64,000 nt of DNA from Azadirachta indica (Eukaryota > Streptophyta > Magnoliopsida > Sapindales > Meliaceae), in assembly GCA_022749755.1 (NCBI GenBank), contig CM040446.1:15524367-15588366 (forward strand), read 5' to 3'. The position numbers and the translations under genes are program-made. The notes under the pieces were generated by a model. The model did not search any database. It saw only the letters and a list, made by a program, of their open reading frames with translations, and was not told the DNA's origin. This document shows, in pieces, positions 11,534 through 23,569 of this stretch. Position 1 is the first letter of the stretch. Each line of letters opens with the position of its first letter.

Positions 11534-12715
11534 CTTTCAAGTTCCGATTCCTGTTTAGAAACAGAAAACAATCCATCTAAGTGTTAGACTATTCTGCTGT
11601 ATGCATGGAGAATGAATGAACAAATGGCATTCTTCTCATTACTAGCTAGGTTCTTTTAGTTTTGATATTATAATATTGAACAGAAACTGAGTAAATGAAT
11701 AAAATATTGAACAACAAAAAGATTAATCAAGTATTGGAGTAAATGAATGTGAACTTGCAGGAAATTAAGCTTACTACTTGGAGGGATGTCTTTATGAATA
11801 CAGAAAGAACAACTGCTTTTCACTATATTTGACACAGTTGCACTTCGCACAACCACAACTTCCAACTTCCAAGTATATGGCAAGGACGAGGAAGTGCATG
11901 ATATTCTTGACCCTGGCTTCAAGCATATATAAAACAATGTTAATAGTTTCTTACTAACCCAATAAAGAAACGTTCTTCATTTTCTTTATGGGCCAAGCTT
12001 GGCGTGTGTGTGTGTCTCACATTCATATAACATACATCTATACAAATGTCCATTGCTTTCATAGAAATTAAAAAAAGAAAAAAATGAAAAAAGAAATGTA
12101 AAATGGAGGACTTAGGACTCCTCACCCTCAAAGTTTAATCAGGAGTCTTAGCAATCCTAATGCCGTAGCATCTTCCCGACAAAATGTAAGAATCTTCAAT
12201 TATTTTAAGATTCCTTTCGAACCAAATATAAAAATCTTCATCCTTTTTAGTATTTCCTTCAAAGTATTCCATCCATCCAACCAAACATATGTATATTTGT
12301 TCTACCTTTACTCAAATATAACTTAAAAAAACACACTAATAGTTTATTAAATATAAAACAACCATCATCCACTTATATTCGATCGCTAGGGATTTCATTC
12401 ATTGATAATTATGAAGAAAGAATCGCCGCTTAATCCAATCATAACTTTAAGTGCTTGAATAAAATTTTATCCATTCAGATTCTGTTTGCTCTTTTCTCAT
12501 CACGATTCGTTTGAGGGCAATATACTTAACAAGGCAAATTGCGGCTGCATTTCAGGCACCATTCATAATATTTAAGAAAAGTCAGCAGTGAATTTGAAGC
12601 AGCCAAAAATAAATTTCAAAGATGATTTTATCAGAATATATAGTACTTTTAACTCATCAACCATGAGAAAATAACAAAAATCAGAGTTGTTATATGAAAA
12701 GCATTACATTTCAAT
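11534..12715. other. Intergenic DNA, no gene seen
   Basis: Two short minus-strand frames (11668-11937, 11940-12131) show no family features and lie in ordinary AT-rich sequence. A short GT run sits near 12004-12015. Confidence 0.7.
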
Positions 12716-15102
12716 TCATTTCAGTTTAGATTTTGAAGAGCTTGCCATAGGTTTCGCAACAGGTCGAGCTGGTGCAACTCTCTGTACCTTTTTCATATCA
12801 TACTTGATAGAAGAGAAAGCACATAGTACAGCAATCAACATTGTTGGGTAGACATAAACAGTTTTGGTAGGATCTGTGTTCCCTGTCTTTCCCAGAATCC
12901 CTTCCTTGATGAGGCCCCACATTACCAGAAGTGTTCCGAACATGCTCATCCTCCCAGGTTTCAGAATACCCACAAGTGCTCCTGCCACAGAGAAGTAGCT
13001 TCCTGCGAGAACCTGGTACAAGAAAGAACCATATGATAAAGATCTGATTACAGACAGCAAAACTCATCAGGTCATGGAAAAAATTACATTTTTAAGTATT
13101 TTGCAGACAAAAGTTGAACCTATCCTCTACACTACTAAGCACAATTATAGGGCTTTGGATCAATTTGCTGTTATCTAATTGAAATTGCAGTTTGTTCAAT
13201 AGTAACATAGTCAGTAACTTAAGTAAACTCAATTATCTGGTCAGATAAGTTTTGTAGTCAAGAAAAGGTCTGCAGACCAAAGCATTCCACAACAATTTTG
13301 GGTACATTTGGGAACCAATTGGCAATCGCTGATTTGCTGTTAATGAGACTAGTACCAAGAAAAAACTCATCATATACACATGTTCAGATGTCTGTCCCTA
13401 AAGTAGAAATATAGAACCCAGACTTAAAATTATATTTTGCAGAGGGAAGACAAAAGCAGAAAACCGAACCTCTAAGCGCTGAAGATCAGTTACAGCAGAG
13501 GCTTCCTTCACGCTGGTCAAGTTGTAGATGTTTAAAAGGTTGTCCCACCTTGGAACAGTCATGTTGTTAATGAGGCCATTTACAATAGCTCCAGGGTAGA
13601 GAAGGGCCTTCACAACAGGAGCAGGAAAGATCTCACTGGCAATCAACTGGGAAGATGTGACATGGATGGGTGTCAAACACATACCAGCTCTGCATGGAAC
13701 CCTGTGAAAAACAAAATTGAAAAAAACTCAGCCATGAATAAGGACACACTTCCACAACTTTCATTTATGTATTTACAATCAATGCAGCAGAGGATGATAA
13801 TAGATATATTTGTCTGAACTATACACTCTTTTTTCAAGCATGGCACACTGTTTACAAAATGGCAGATTAATTATTCTTTATTTGTAACAAGCATGAAATT
13901 AGAAAACTGAAGAGAATTCATAGTTTTATATGTCCATATTATTCATTATTAGAAATCCAAATCAAAGCACACAATGCATTTCACATCAATTATAGACCTG
14001 CTAAGAGGTAATAAAACGAAAGTGATAATTTCAGATGTCAGGAAATAAAGGTATGTTCACTGAAAGGGGATTTAAGATAAGGCAAAATAAAAGATCAGGG
14101 ATCTAGTAACCAAAATCACTCGTTATAAACCATCTCAACTTAAAAGCAGCCCACCATTTCATAATTCATGCAGCCAAACGACTGATTAAGCTCTACGTCA
14201 ACTGATCTTCCTGATTATTGAAAAATCATTGTATGCTTTATGTCTCAATACTCAACTAGACTAAGGTTTTGTTTGAAATTGTGGCACTTCTATTGTACTT
14301 AGAAAGCAAAGCTGACAAATTGTTTAGTAATACCAAGTTTTAGTGGGACCCATTCATTTTTTCATTAATAATTGACATCTACAACTTCCATCCCACAGCA
14401 ATTGTGGCTAGCACCTTAATACCAAACCACATCTTAGCTCAGTTTGTAAACGGCTAGCACTTGCTAAGATGAGCACAACGGATCCTCCCTATCAATGTTA
14501 TTGTATACTAAGTAACAATGTAACTTCAGGAGCTAACCAGCAGTGCATGCAAAATGCTAGCACATTGCAAGCCCCGTATCAACTTGAGATAAATATCAAT
14601 CAACTGAACATGATAGCATCAATATTAATCAAATCAAAATTGGAAAGATGAACAACATACTTAGATAAACATAGAAATATCCAAGATTAAACCGAAAATC
14701 CATGTGATAAAATAAAAAAGCACACTCAAAAGCACCAAACGGATCTCAACAAACAGAATTCTACATATGTCTCCAAAATATAACCTTTAATCCAATTAAA
14801 TGATGAACACAACTAGACATATATCATAAGGACGCGATTTGGTAGCATTTCATGCAACTTCGAGTTTGACTTAAAACACTGTGACCGAAGAAAACAGAAC
14901 AGCATATAAAACTCAGAAACTGAAACATCAAAAGCTGCAAAATTGAGCAACACCCAGTTTGAGAAAAGTAATAAATGGGTGAAAAAAAGTTCGATTAGAA
15001 GTACCTGAAAAGAGGGATCTGAAGAATGATTAGGAAGAAATAAACGCGAGCTGCCATGGATGTAATATTGCTCATCCATCCTCTCGATGAAGAATTTGCC
15101 AT
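12716..15102 (-). CDS. Plant membrane protein of unknown function, 208 residues
   Basis: Three exons on the minus strand, 15102-15005, 13701-13470 and 13012-12716, splice in frame with GT/AG borders. Residues 1-33 hold a short polar start (MANSSSRGW) and a hydrophobic segment (VYFFLIILQIPLF), a signal peptide or first membrane span. The middle exon codes a Cys-Arg-Ala-Gly-Met-Cys block, a Pro-rich 'PAPVVKALLYPG' stretch and an Asn-Met-Thr glycosylation-type site. The last exon codes two more hydrophobic segments (about residues 111-145 and 157-173) and a basic tail ending SSSKSKLK. I do not recognise a characterised family. The layout suggests an endomembrane protein with three spans, or a signal peptide plus two spans, and a basic cytosolic tail. 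Intron 1 (13702-15004) is large. Confidence 0.85.
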
Positions 15103-15589
15103 TATCGGAGTCGACGGGAGATATAATTGAGTTAAAAGAGTACTATACTAGAAATTATGAAGGATCTAGCGCTTTATTGATCGACTGTGACTGTAAAGTC
15201 GAAGCTATCCGACACAAGTTGAATTTTCGGTAATAATTATTATTTAAAATAATTTTAAAAAATGATTATTTTAAATTTTTTTGAATTAAAATATCTTACA
15301 TAAATATACTTGATGATCATTTTTAAAAATTTTTTATTAAATTATTTTAATTTAAATTAATCATTTTTTTATATGTATATATATATAATGGTTATTTAAA
15401 AAAATCAATAACCAATATTGGTTATTGTTAAAAATTTTTTCTTATTTAATTTTATTTTTTTAAATAATAATTGTAGTATAATGGTGAAGGACAAGGTCGA
15501 TATGATCTCTAGCTTCACCGATGTAACTGCCAAATCCAAATGTTAAATACATAAAAGAAAATTGAAATTTTCTTGTGTTTTTAGAATTT

Positions 15590-16500
15590 TTTTTAATATT
15601 ACGAACTACTAATATTACACTGTATATTTATCGAGCCTGGTATTACAATATTACATTAGATATATATTTACCAAGAGTTATACTACTAATATTACACTAA
15701 ATATTTATTGAAAGTCTCAATAGAATTCTATTCTAGCATTCATACTACTAGTGTTATATTAGATATTTATCGAAAGTCTTGATAAAATTATAATCTAACA
15801 TTATTTTTGATATCTTCATCCCTGCTCACACACGGGTGAAATCCTATTTTAACATTACTTGAATAACTTTACCCTCACCTATGCCCGAATCTTCTAACAT
15901 TATCCGAATATTTCACCGTCATCCAAACAGGGTGATATTTGACTCTCTTTCAAAAAAGAGGTTAGCCATATATCTTTACCTTCACCCACGTATAGGATAA
16001 AATCATATTCTAACATTACTTGGATATTGGGTTACCCACGTATCTTCACGCTTACCTACACAAGAGGTGAAATCTAACATTATCTGGATATCTTCAATCT
16101 CACCCACACATTTCACCTTTACTTACATTCGGGGTAAAATCCTATTCTAACATTGTTCGGAAGTCTCAATAGAATTATATTTTAAGATTACTCAGATATC
16201 TTTACCCTCACCCATATACGGGATAAACACAGGGATGAAATCGCATTCTAACATTACTCATAGGATGAAATTCTATTATAACATTACGCGAATATCAGGC
16301 TGCCCATATAACTTTATGTTCACTCACATGGATCTCACACACGAAGTGAAATCTCATATAAACAACATTATCGCCTGACCTGCCTATGTAACTTTATGTT
16401 CACTCACACACGAAGTGAAATCCAACATTATCGATTGCCTATATAACTTTATGCTCATTATTCAGATATCTTCACTCTCACTTACACATAAGGTGATATT
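15590..16500. repeat. Degenerate tandem-repeat field
   Basis: The words TCTAACATTA (or close variants), GATATCTTCA, CCCTCACCCA and GGTGAAATC recur in the same order about ten times, at uneven spacing of some 50-100 bases; examples of the first word lie near 15790, 15847, 15893, 16008, 16074, 16146, 16237 and 16277. Near 16295-16460 a sub-repeat reading 'TATAACTTTATG(T/C)TCA' occurs three times. No coding frame survives. It looks like an old satellite or a transposon interior with internal repeats; I cannot name the family. Confidence 0.75.
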
Positions 16501-16599
16501 TAACTCTTGTTTTAAAATAAGACAGTTTGTGAGAAATACTTCTGTTAGAAGAGGTCAACAAAAGTTGAATAACTGACTTCTTGTTGAGGCGTCAGTTCT

Positions 16600-16632
16600 T
16601 TTAACCACTCCAACTATACCCGAGTGGTTAAA
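16600..16632. repeat. Perfect 11-bp inverted repeat (hairpin)
   Basis: TTTAACCACTC at 16600-16610 and its exact reverse complement at 16622-16632 are separated by 11 bases. The right arm contains CGAGTGGTTA, which resembles a tRNA-Ser D-arm, but no tRNA follows. It may mark the edge of the decayed repeat field. Confidence 0.7.
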
Positions 16633-17075
16633 TTTTTCGATGTTAGATTAGATGATATAATAAATTATAATTTCTATAAAAATTATGTTATATTATATTT
16701 AATCTAAACTTTTTTTTAAAGAATATTTAATCTAAACTTGAATCTATTGTATATTTGATTAAAAATATTGCAAATTTTAATTATTTTTTTGATAAATTAA
16801 TTTTTTAGAAAAAGACTTGTAGCATTAAATAACTTGAAAATTGAAATACTAGATTATTATTTCAAGAAAAAAAAAACAAAAACAAAAACAACTCGTGGAC
16901 CAAACGTAACTTGTTAGTTGTGCATCCCGTCTTGATAAGAGCCCGAACGGTGCAACTTTGTTTCTCGCGCAGCTAGAAAACGGCATCGTATCACATCCCA
17001 CAAAATTATTACGTATTTCATGTTTCTCATTTTTCTGCCCAGTTGAAAGTGAATTCGAGAGCACAGCATAAGATT

Positions 17076-20000
17076 ATGGCTTTAGCTTTGTCAATGAGTA
17101 TTACTTCCAGTTCCAGGGCGGTTCACTGTTTATCACCTTCTCACAACGAACGGCTCTTCGCGGGCCACCTTAAAACGCTCAATCTTGTTCTGCCACGTCA
17201 CCCTCTATCCCCCTTCGCTCTTGCGTTTTCGCGCCGTCGAAACAACGGCCCAGCAATTACGTCGTCTTCTTCTTCTTCTAAGAAAAAGAAGGTAAGATGA
17301 ATGGACCTTTACGTTGCTTACTTCCCGAGAATGCTCCAGAAAATGTGAAAGATAATGGGACTTTCAAGTTTTAAATTTTTTTAGCTTTGTTAGCACTGCT
17401 GGAGATTCTTCTTAAAAATTGGATTTTTAACCCTTTTTTTCGCAAGAACCAGAATAAGTTGAATGTTTATCTGAAAATTTCATTTGTTTCGTGAAATTGC
17501 GATAATTGGGTTTATTGCTTAACGACATTTACACATGGTGGCTCCATTGCTCATGTTGAATTTGCTGTTATTACGAAGAAAAATTAAATAGATATTGAAA
17601 TTTTCAGGTTAAAGCTTAACCTTTTTTCTCTGTCTCTTCAGGTTTGCTTACCTGTAAATCTTCCTGGTATTATAGCTTTTCCTTTTTCTCGTCTCATTTC
17701 GTTGTAAACTGTCTAATAGGATTTGAGACTTACTCATCATCTGATGCTAATAAATTTGTATTAGCTGTTATGGAATTCAAGTATTTGTTTTAATGTGATG
17801 TTATGGGATTCAAGTATTTGTTTTAATGTGATGTCTTCTTTTCTCTGCAGAAAAGTTTGTCTCCGAGAGTTGATGATGATGATGCTTTCGAGGATGATCC
17901 TTTCGAGGCACTATTTAGCCAGCTGGAAGAAGATCTTAAAAATGATGACTCAACAATAGAAGATGATGATGAGATTAATGAAGAAGATCTGGATAAGCTT
18001 GCCCTGGAATTAGAAAAGGAGCTGAGCGATGCTGATATGGAAATTACAGCCACAGAAGAGGAAAAAAAGGAAGAAGAAGATGATTATGGTGATGATGATG
18101 ATGATGATGATGATGAAGAAGAAGAAGAAAGAGAAGTGAGGCTTAAGAACTGGCAACTTCGAAAATTGGCTTATGCTTTGAAGAAAGGTCGTCGTAGAGT
18201 CAGTGTAAGTGTCTTAATTTGATCTATGGGCTATGCAAAAGATGTGATAGTGCAACCTTGGACCTATATGTGATGAAATGTAAACCACCCATCAGCCGCA
18301 CAGGCTTCTTTCCTTTTCCAAAGCCATAGTGTTATTGTTTCATTGGAAAGAAAAAAATAGTGATTTGAAATGCCAAGGTGGAGAGAACCACCTAAAAGAT
18401 TTGAAAATGGCAGGTCATCATTTGCATGGAACTTTTGAAGTGCTTCAACCTAGCTGGACATCGAGTATATTAAACTATATCCTTCTCATTCAATAATAAT
18501 TGAGGGGAAAGCTTGAAAAATTGCAACCTGTTTGGGTTGATCTAATTTAATCTTAGGCCAAATTCCTGTGGTTTGGCTCATTTCAGGGTTTCCCTTTATG
18601 TAAAAAGTTAGATGCAATGCCTGAAAATTCCTGTTTGAAGAGGAGTTGTAATAATTGTGAACAGAAGCACAAGGTCAACTTTATGTTTTCTGCTAGCCCT
18701 TTAGTTTATGTCACAAAAATAGGTATTTGGCATATACGAACATTACTTCCATCTGAAATCTCAACATGATGGTTTTGCTCCACTTGACAGAGGGAAAGAA
18801 AAAAAAAAACCCTTCTTGGCATGCTTTTTTGTTTTGTATTATGTAGATGCATTATCATGTTCTTGAGGATTAAGACCTAATTAGTAGACCTTTCAGATTC
18901 TGAAGCCACTTCCCTCTTGTTCTGTAGATCAAAAGTATTGCTGCTGAGCTTTGTCTTGATAGGTCCGTTGTTCTTGAAATGCTTCGCGAACCCCCTCCCA
19001 ACCTTCTTATGTTGAGTGCTGCTTTACCTGACGAACCTGCAGCTAAAGTATTAGTCCATGAAGTCAAACATACAGAAACTATTATGGCAGAAACAACAGT
19101 TCACGCTGTGGAACCTGAGACTAAGGAGGAAGAGCCAGTCCATGACAGGCAACACAGATGGTCTGCTCAAAAGAGACTGAAGAAAGTACAAGTTAAAACC
19201 CTTGAAATGGTTTATAGAAGATCAAAGCGACCCTCTGTAAGTAAATTTTTCTCCACATTGATGTAAATTTTTCCCTGCATTGGTGTTGCAATTTGTGTGC
19301 CGGAAAGAAATTTTATCTGTCTCTGAGTTTTATGGATCTGCTGAAAGAAATTTTTGTGAAATTTGTCTAAACAGTCATGAACTTCTCATTCTGGCTATGA
19401 ATATGAGAATTATCTATTTTGATCAACTGTTAAAATCTTTTCAGAAGCAATATCAAGTGAAATTGATTTTTAGGAACTCTTAAAGGTATAGTAAATATTG
19501 TCTTATGTAACAACTATGGCCAAATGAAGAAAGATGGAGGTACCCAGTCTTAACAATGTAAAAAATGTTGATTCTGGAGGTCCAAAAGAGAGTTGTTATA
19601 CACAAACTTATGTGTGTTAATGTATGTCGTTTTTGTTTTAAAAACAGGAGGTGTAAACCATTAGATATTGTTTCTTGTAGAAGCTATTATACTTCACATA
19701 TCTTTTGGGCTATATCCTTCAATCTTTCCCGAATGTTCTTCCTTTTTCAAGTTCTTAGTTTCATCAGGCATTCTACTTGCCCTTCTCTCCATTCGTCAAC
19801 TTTAGTCAGTAATGGGCTAACTTTCTTCTTCCTATGAGCTAAAAGGTGTGTTCTCTTCCTTTCCTTAGGACAGAGTTGAGTGATTCCTTCACCTTGCCCT
19901 AGGGTATATTTTGTTGAAGTCAATAAGCTTCTTCCCTTCCTGGGCTTTCAGCAGCCTACAGTATTTTGCTTGCCTGAGGACTAGTCCCTTTCTCATATGG

Positions 20001-20397
20001 AGAAATATCCCTACGGCTAATTTGTCCTAGCTTTGACCAACACCTTGCTGGTTTTAAGTAACTAAGCAGGGCAGTTTTGTTAGGATGCCTACTTCTTGTG
20101 AATCACTATGGATTATTCTGGGACTAGTAGTGAATAATAGAAAGTAAATGCTATTCATTATGGTTCCTCAGGTCTAGTCTTTGGTAACTGATAAAGCAGT
20201 CATTTGTTTTCTTCTTTTAATGTGTTTTGCATTTACAAAAACTGCAGAATGCTATGATTAGTAGTATTGTTCAAGTGACAAATCTGCCTCGCCGAAGAAT
20301 TGTAAAATGGTTTGAAGACAAGCGTGCCGAAGAAGGGGTACCTGAACAGCGCACACCATATCAGTGGCCTGATCCTGAAACTGTTTCTTCTCGTTGA
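17076..20397 (+). CDS. OCP3: OCP3-like homeodomain transcription factor
   Basis: Four exons (17076-17291, 17851-18204, 18928-19236, 20248-20397), all phase 0, give 342 residues. Residues 1-72 form a Ser/Arg-rich, chloroplast-transit-like start that ends in a KKKK cluster. Residues 73-190 are strongly acidic, including Asp8-Glu5, followed by a basic patch KKGRRR. The C-terminal part carries the divergent homeodomain: RWSAQKRLKKVQVKTLEMVYRR before the last intron, then NAMISSIVQVTNLPRRR and the recognition-helix segment VKWFEDKRAEEGVP. This order and length match Arabidopsis OVEREXPRESSOR OF CATIONIC PEROXIDASE 3, a regulator of resistance to necrotrophic fungi, callose deposition and drought response. 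The homeodomain lacks the usual WFQNRR spelling, reading WFEDKR, as I recall for this family. Confidence 0.93.
18091..18129 (+). repeat. Coding (GAT)8 then (GAA)n trinucleotide repeat inside OCP3
   Basis: Eight GAT codons then mostly GAA codons code the Asp8-Glu5 acidic run in exon 2 of OCP3. It is a pure triplet repeat, so its length can change without a frameshift. Confidence 0.95.
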
Positions 20398-21206
20398 AAT
20401 AACCTGTATAATTGTATAATATCTTTTCAAATCATGTGAGAGTAAAGTTTATGCATAATTCGAACTCTCTCTGTTTTCGTATTTTTGCGTGTATCTTTCT
20501 TGCATTCCAATAACTGCAAGCTCCTTACTAAGACATATAGCAATTTTGTAAATTAAATGTTCAAGTTGTTTCATATGCCAATGATTTATTACCATGTGAT
20601 GATTCTGCGGAAAATGTGTTCAACCGGGTGATTTTCCAGACAAAGGTTTGGCTATAAAGTGGGCACTCGCTGATGCAAGAAAAAAATCAACACACAAGCA
20701 TCCTGTTAGGAAGGGGTGTTTTAGTACATTTTTCGGAACTGTAACAGTTCACCGCAAGATTGAAATAAAAAAGTCTTTATTTTGCCTGTTATTGTTGGAA
20801 TACGGTCAAACATAATTCAACATGATTTTGTATTCTATTTCTTCCCTTTGTCAGGTCCAACTTGGTTCTTATACAAAAACTATAGATTTTGAATGTAGCA
20901 TTTGTGAAGATTCTGTAGACAATGTTGGCAAAAACATACCAGACGAGTCAACTAAAAACCGTTGGTCAATTTTATTTTTATTGTTATTTGGAGTTAATAA
21001 AACATTGTTAATAATTACTCAAAACACTTTTATGAAGATGCTATTTTATGACCCATACTCTCTTATTAAATAAAATATATTTCTTGTTTCTTGTTCTCCT
21101 TGTTCCCGTCACATTCTTATATAGTGCTGAAAAGAGCTTAATTAATCAACAAGCACAAGTGAATCCATCCTTCATATTCATAACAGTCTCAGGAAGGAAG
21201 AAAGGC
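20398..21206. other. 3' region of OCP3 and promoter of the next small gene
   Basis: No supportable gene. A short frame at 20822-21073 contains a Cys-Ser-Ile-Cys pair but no further zinc ligands and reads into low-complexity Leu/Phe sequence, so I treat it as chance. Sequence from about 21120 is probably the leader of the gene at 21207. Confidence 0.7.
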
Positions 21207-21542
21207 ATGGCAACTTTCCAGAGGTCTGAAGTCTGCTTCAGAAGGCAAGGATCTTCAGGTTTGGTATGGCAGGACAGGTTTTTCTCGGGTGATTTAAATC
21301 AAATGAAACGAGAACAGGAGAAAAAAGCAGCAGACCCTCGAGAGCTAAGGCATTGTCAGAGCGACGGATCAATCGGAATGATAGAGAAAGGCCCTGATCG
21401 ATCAACTAATAGTGGTGGGAATATTATATACAGATCATACAAAGTGTCACCGGACGTTGATCCGCCGTCACCTAGAGTGTCCGGACGCTGGTTTTGTTGT
21501 TTAACAAAACCTGCAAAGGTTCATCAGAAACGCCGGTTCTAG
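21207..21542 (+). CDS. MAPK-substrate-like small protein (At1g80180-type), copy 1
   Basis: A single exon of 111 residues. The start is chosen at the ATG followed by GCA because the family start block (MA..QRS.V.FRRQGSSG.VW.D) begins there; the open frame extends upstream to 21048 but that part is unrelated Leu-rich sequence. The middle carries a 'LRHCQSDGS' block and the C-terminal part has DPPSPRVSG followed by a Cys-rich FCCL and a basic end (HQKRRF). In Arabidopsis such proteins are phosphorylated by MPK3/MPK6, and one affects stomatal patterning. The Ser-Pro in DPPSP is the likely MAPK target. Soluble; no signal peptide. A related copy lies 1.7 kb downstream. Confidence 0.85.
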   Translation: MATFQRSEVCFRRQGSSGLVWQDRFFSGDLNQMKREQEKKAADPRELRHCQSDGSIGMIEKGPDRSTNSGGNIIYRSYKVSPDVDPPSPRVSGRWFCCLTKPAKVHQKRRF

Positions 21543-23126
21543 TGTGCTCGACTGCTCAACATACATGTTGCTAGCTGGTCATTTTATCCTCAATTCGTTT
21601 ATACAACGTAGCCATAAAGAAAAAGAAAAATTGTTAATTTGTTTGATATAGCAGTTTAATCAAGTAATAGCTTCTCCAATTTCCATGGTTATCATATAGA
21701 GCGAATAGTCTTCATTTGTCTTGAAAATATTATGGAATCGTGACATTTCCCTTTACATTTTCTTCACTTTGTCGATCGCTTCTTTATCCCAAGTTGACTG
21801 CAAAAGCCTTAAAAAATTTTATTTAATGTTAGAAGTGTACGTATATTTGGCTTGCTGGAAAACGTCCGTTAGTACACTGTAATAAATTACAAATAGAACC
21901 GCTCATAAAAGTCAGATTCCATTTCTTGCAAAGCAATAGTTCATCATATTACTCTTCTCGTAAGCTAATTACAAATTAAAAAACAGCCTTCTTAAAAAAA
22001 AAAAATAGAAAACAGCCATTTATATATATATATATATATATATATCTGTATATATGATAAATTTTATACTTATAATTTTTGGAGAAATATTAGAACATAC
22101 CCTGTAAATTTTAAGAAATAAGAAGATGTCTTTTTATATTTGACTGTGATCTTTTAAAATATTGTCAGTTTAATCTCTAAACTTAATAAAATAAAAAAAT
22201 ATAATATAATATTTTCATAATTAATATTTTAGTCTCCAGTAGTTACATCATATCGAAGACTAAAATATTAAATTTAAACAATTTATTTTATTTTATTATT
22301 TTAAAAAACTTTAGAAACAAATATAATTATTTAAATAAAGCTATTAATAATGAATTTTGACAAAAAAAAATATGTTAAAAGTTTAAAATGCTTCTAACTC
22401 TTTTCTTTTTTACTTTTTAAATAATAATTTAGTGTGTGTATATATATATATATATAAAATAATCATAAGAGTTTTTAAATAAAATGTATAACTTTTTATT
22501 TAATATATTTATTTAAAAATTTTTTTTTTTTGTGTCACCTTAAAAATTAATCAACTACATAATTAATATAAATAAAAGAAACATAAATACATACTATATT
22601 TTAAAAAATAAAAATATATAGTTAAACATCGTATTATATATAATACAAGTTCATTTGAGACTTGAGGCGAGAATGACACGTACACGTACTACAGACAAAT
22701 CCAGCGAATAAGAATATTTAAAGTCTGTGCATCCATGAACAAATTAATACTATAAGTTGTTTAATTTGAAATTATAAATTTAAAAATACACGATAAATTT
22801 TGGTTCTTCAAAAATATTGTCTTTGCTTTTCCTAATATTTCAGAATAAGTGTCAAACTTTGGAGAGAAGAGAGTCATAATAATCGGATGTATATTTTTCT
22901 GACCATGACTAGTTTTTCACATGTATAGACGAACAAAACAAACACATACTTACAAAGAAATGAAATGAAATTAAATTAACCTTAATTTTCAAAGAAAAGA
23001 TAAAACAAAAGCATACGGTATATTGACTGCTATACACTGAGAGCAGATAGATGCCACATCTTATAGCTTTGTTTCCTTAATTCTTCCATATATTATTCTC
23101 TTAACATAAATTTCCTCCCCACGTAC

Positions 23127-23157
<31 letters not shown>

Positions 23158-23239
23158 TAGCTAGAATTACAATTAACATGATCAGTAGGAATAATATATA
23201 CCAAGAAAGGGAAGAGAGAGAATTAAGAAATTAAGTAAA
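21543..23239. other. Intergenic AT-rich DNA between the tandem copies
   Basis: No gene seen. AT dinucleotide runs lie near 22020-22045, 22437-22455 and 23127-23150. The middle (22080-22660) is very AT-rich and may include transposon remnants, but I could not define ends. The AT run near 23127 sits just before the leader of the second copy. Confidence 0.75.
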
Positions 23240-23569
23240 ATGGCAAGTGCTCTGCAAAGGTCTGGAGTTTCATTTAGGAGGCAAGGGTCATCAGGAATGG
23301 TGTGGGATGATAAGTATTTTCTAGGAGAAGATGGAAAGGTTGAAGTCAGAGATCAGCTAAGGCCATGCCAAAGTGTTAGAGAAACCAGCACGTGTACTAC
23401 TGCTCTCTCTAATAATACGGCACCTCTCGCTACTTTCCCTCGCAGTCTCTCGACGCCGGCTGCCAACACCACTATAGTGTTTGGAGCCCTGGATGTTTCC
23501 GGGAAACCGCCTGCCGCTGCCCGCAAATTATTTAGCCTATCAGGAAAATTAATTAAATTAATTAATTAA
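23240..23569 (+). CDS. MAPK-substrate-like small protein, diverged copy 2
   Basis: A single exon of 109 residues in the same orientation as copy 1. It shares the start block (MASALQRSGVSFRRQGSSG, then VWDDKYF) and a 'LRPCQS' block with copy 1. The C-terminal half differs: it has Arg-Ser-Leu-Ser-Thr-Pro near residue 73 and ends KLFSLSGKLIKLIN instead of DPPSP plus the Cys-rich tail. A Thr-Pro remains as a possible kinase site. The pair looks like a tandem duplication followed by divergence of the second half. The start has AAAATGGC context. The stop falls in a TTAA repeat, so the tail may have been altered by that repeat. Confidence 0.8.
   Translation: MASALQRSGVSFRRQGSSGMVWDDKYFLGEDGKVEVRDQLRPCQSVRETSTCTTALSNNTAPLATFPRSLSTPAANTTIVFGALDVSGKPPAAARKLFSLSGKLIKLIN

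Larger units (their letters stand above)
15103..17075. other. Divergent intergenic region with decayed repeats
   Basis: This lies between the divergently transcribed membrane-protein gene and OCP3. It holds an AT-rich stretch (15230-15480), a degenerate tandem-repeat field (about 15590-16500), and a short perfect hairpin (16600-16632). The sequence close to OCP3 (16900-17075) is less AT-rich and probably contains its promoter. Confidence 0.75.

Noticed and set aside
15590..16500. Possible CRISPR-like array because of recurring words
   Set aside because: The units are irregular and degenerate, there are no constant-length spacers, and this is a plant nuclear genome.
16611..16632. tRNA-Ser-like D-arm word CGAGTGGTTA
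   Set aside because: No anticodon arm or T-arm follows; the word is half of a perfect hairpin.
20822..21073. Short frame with a Cys-Ser-Ile-Cys pair resembling a zinc finger start
   Set aside because: No further Cys or His ligands follow, and the rest is Leu/Phe-rich chance sequence.
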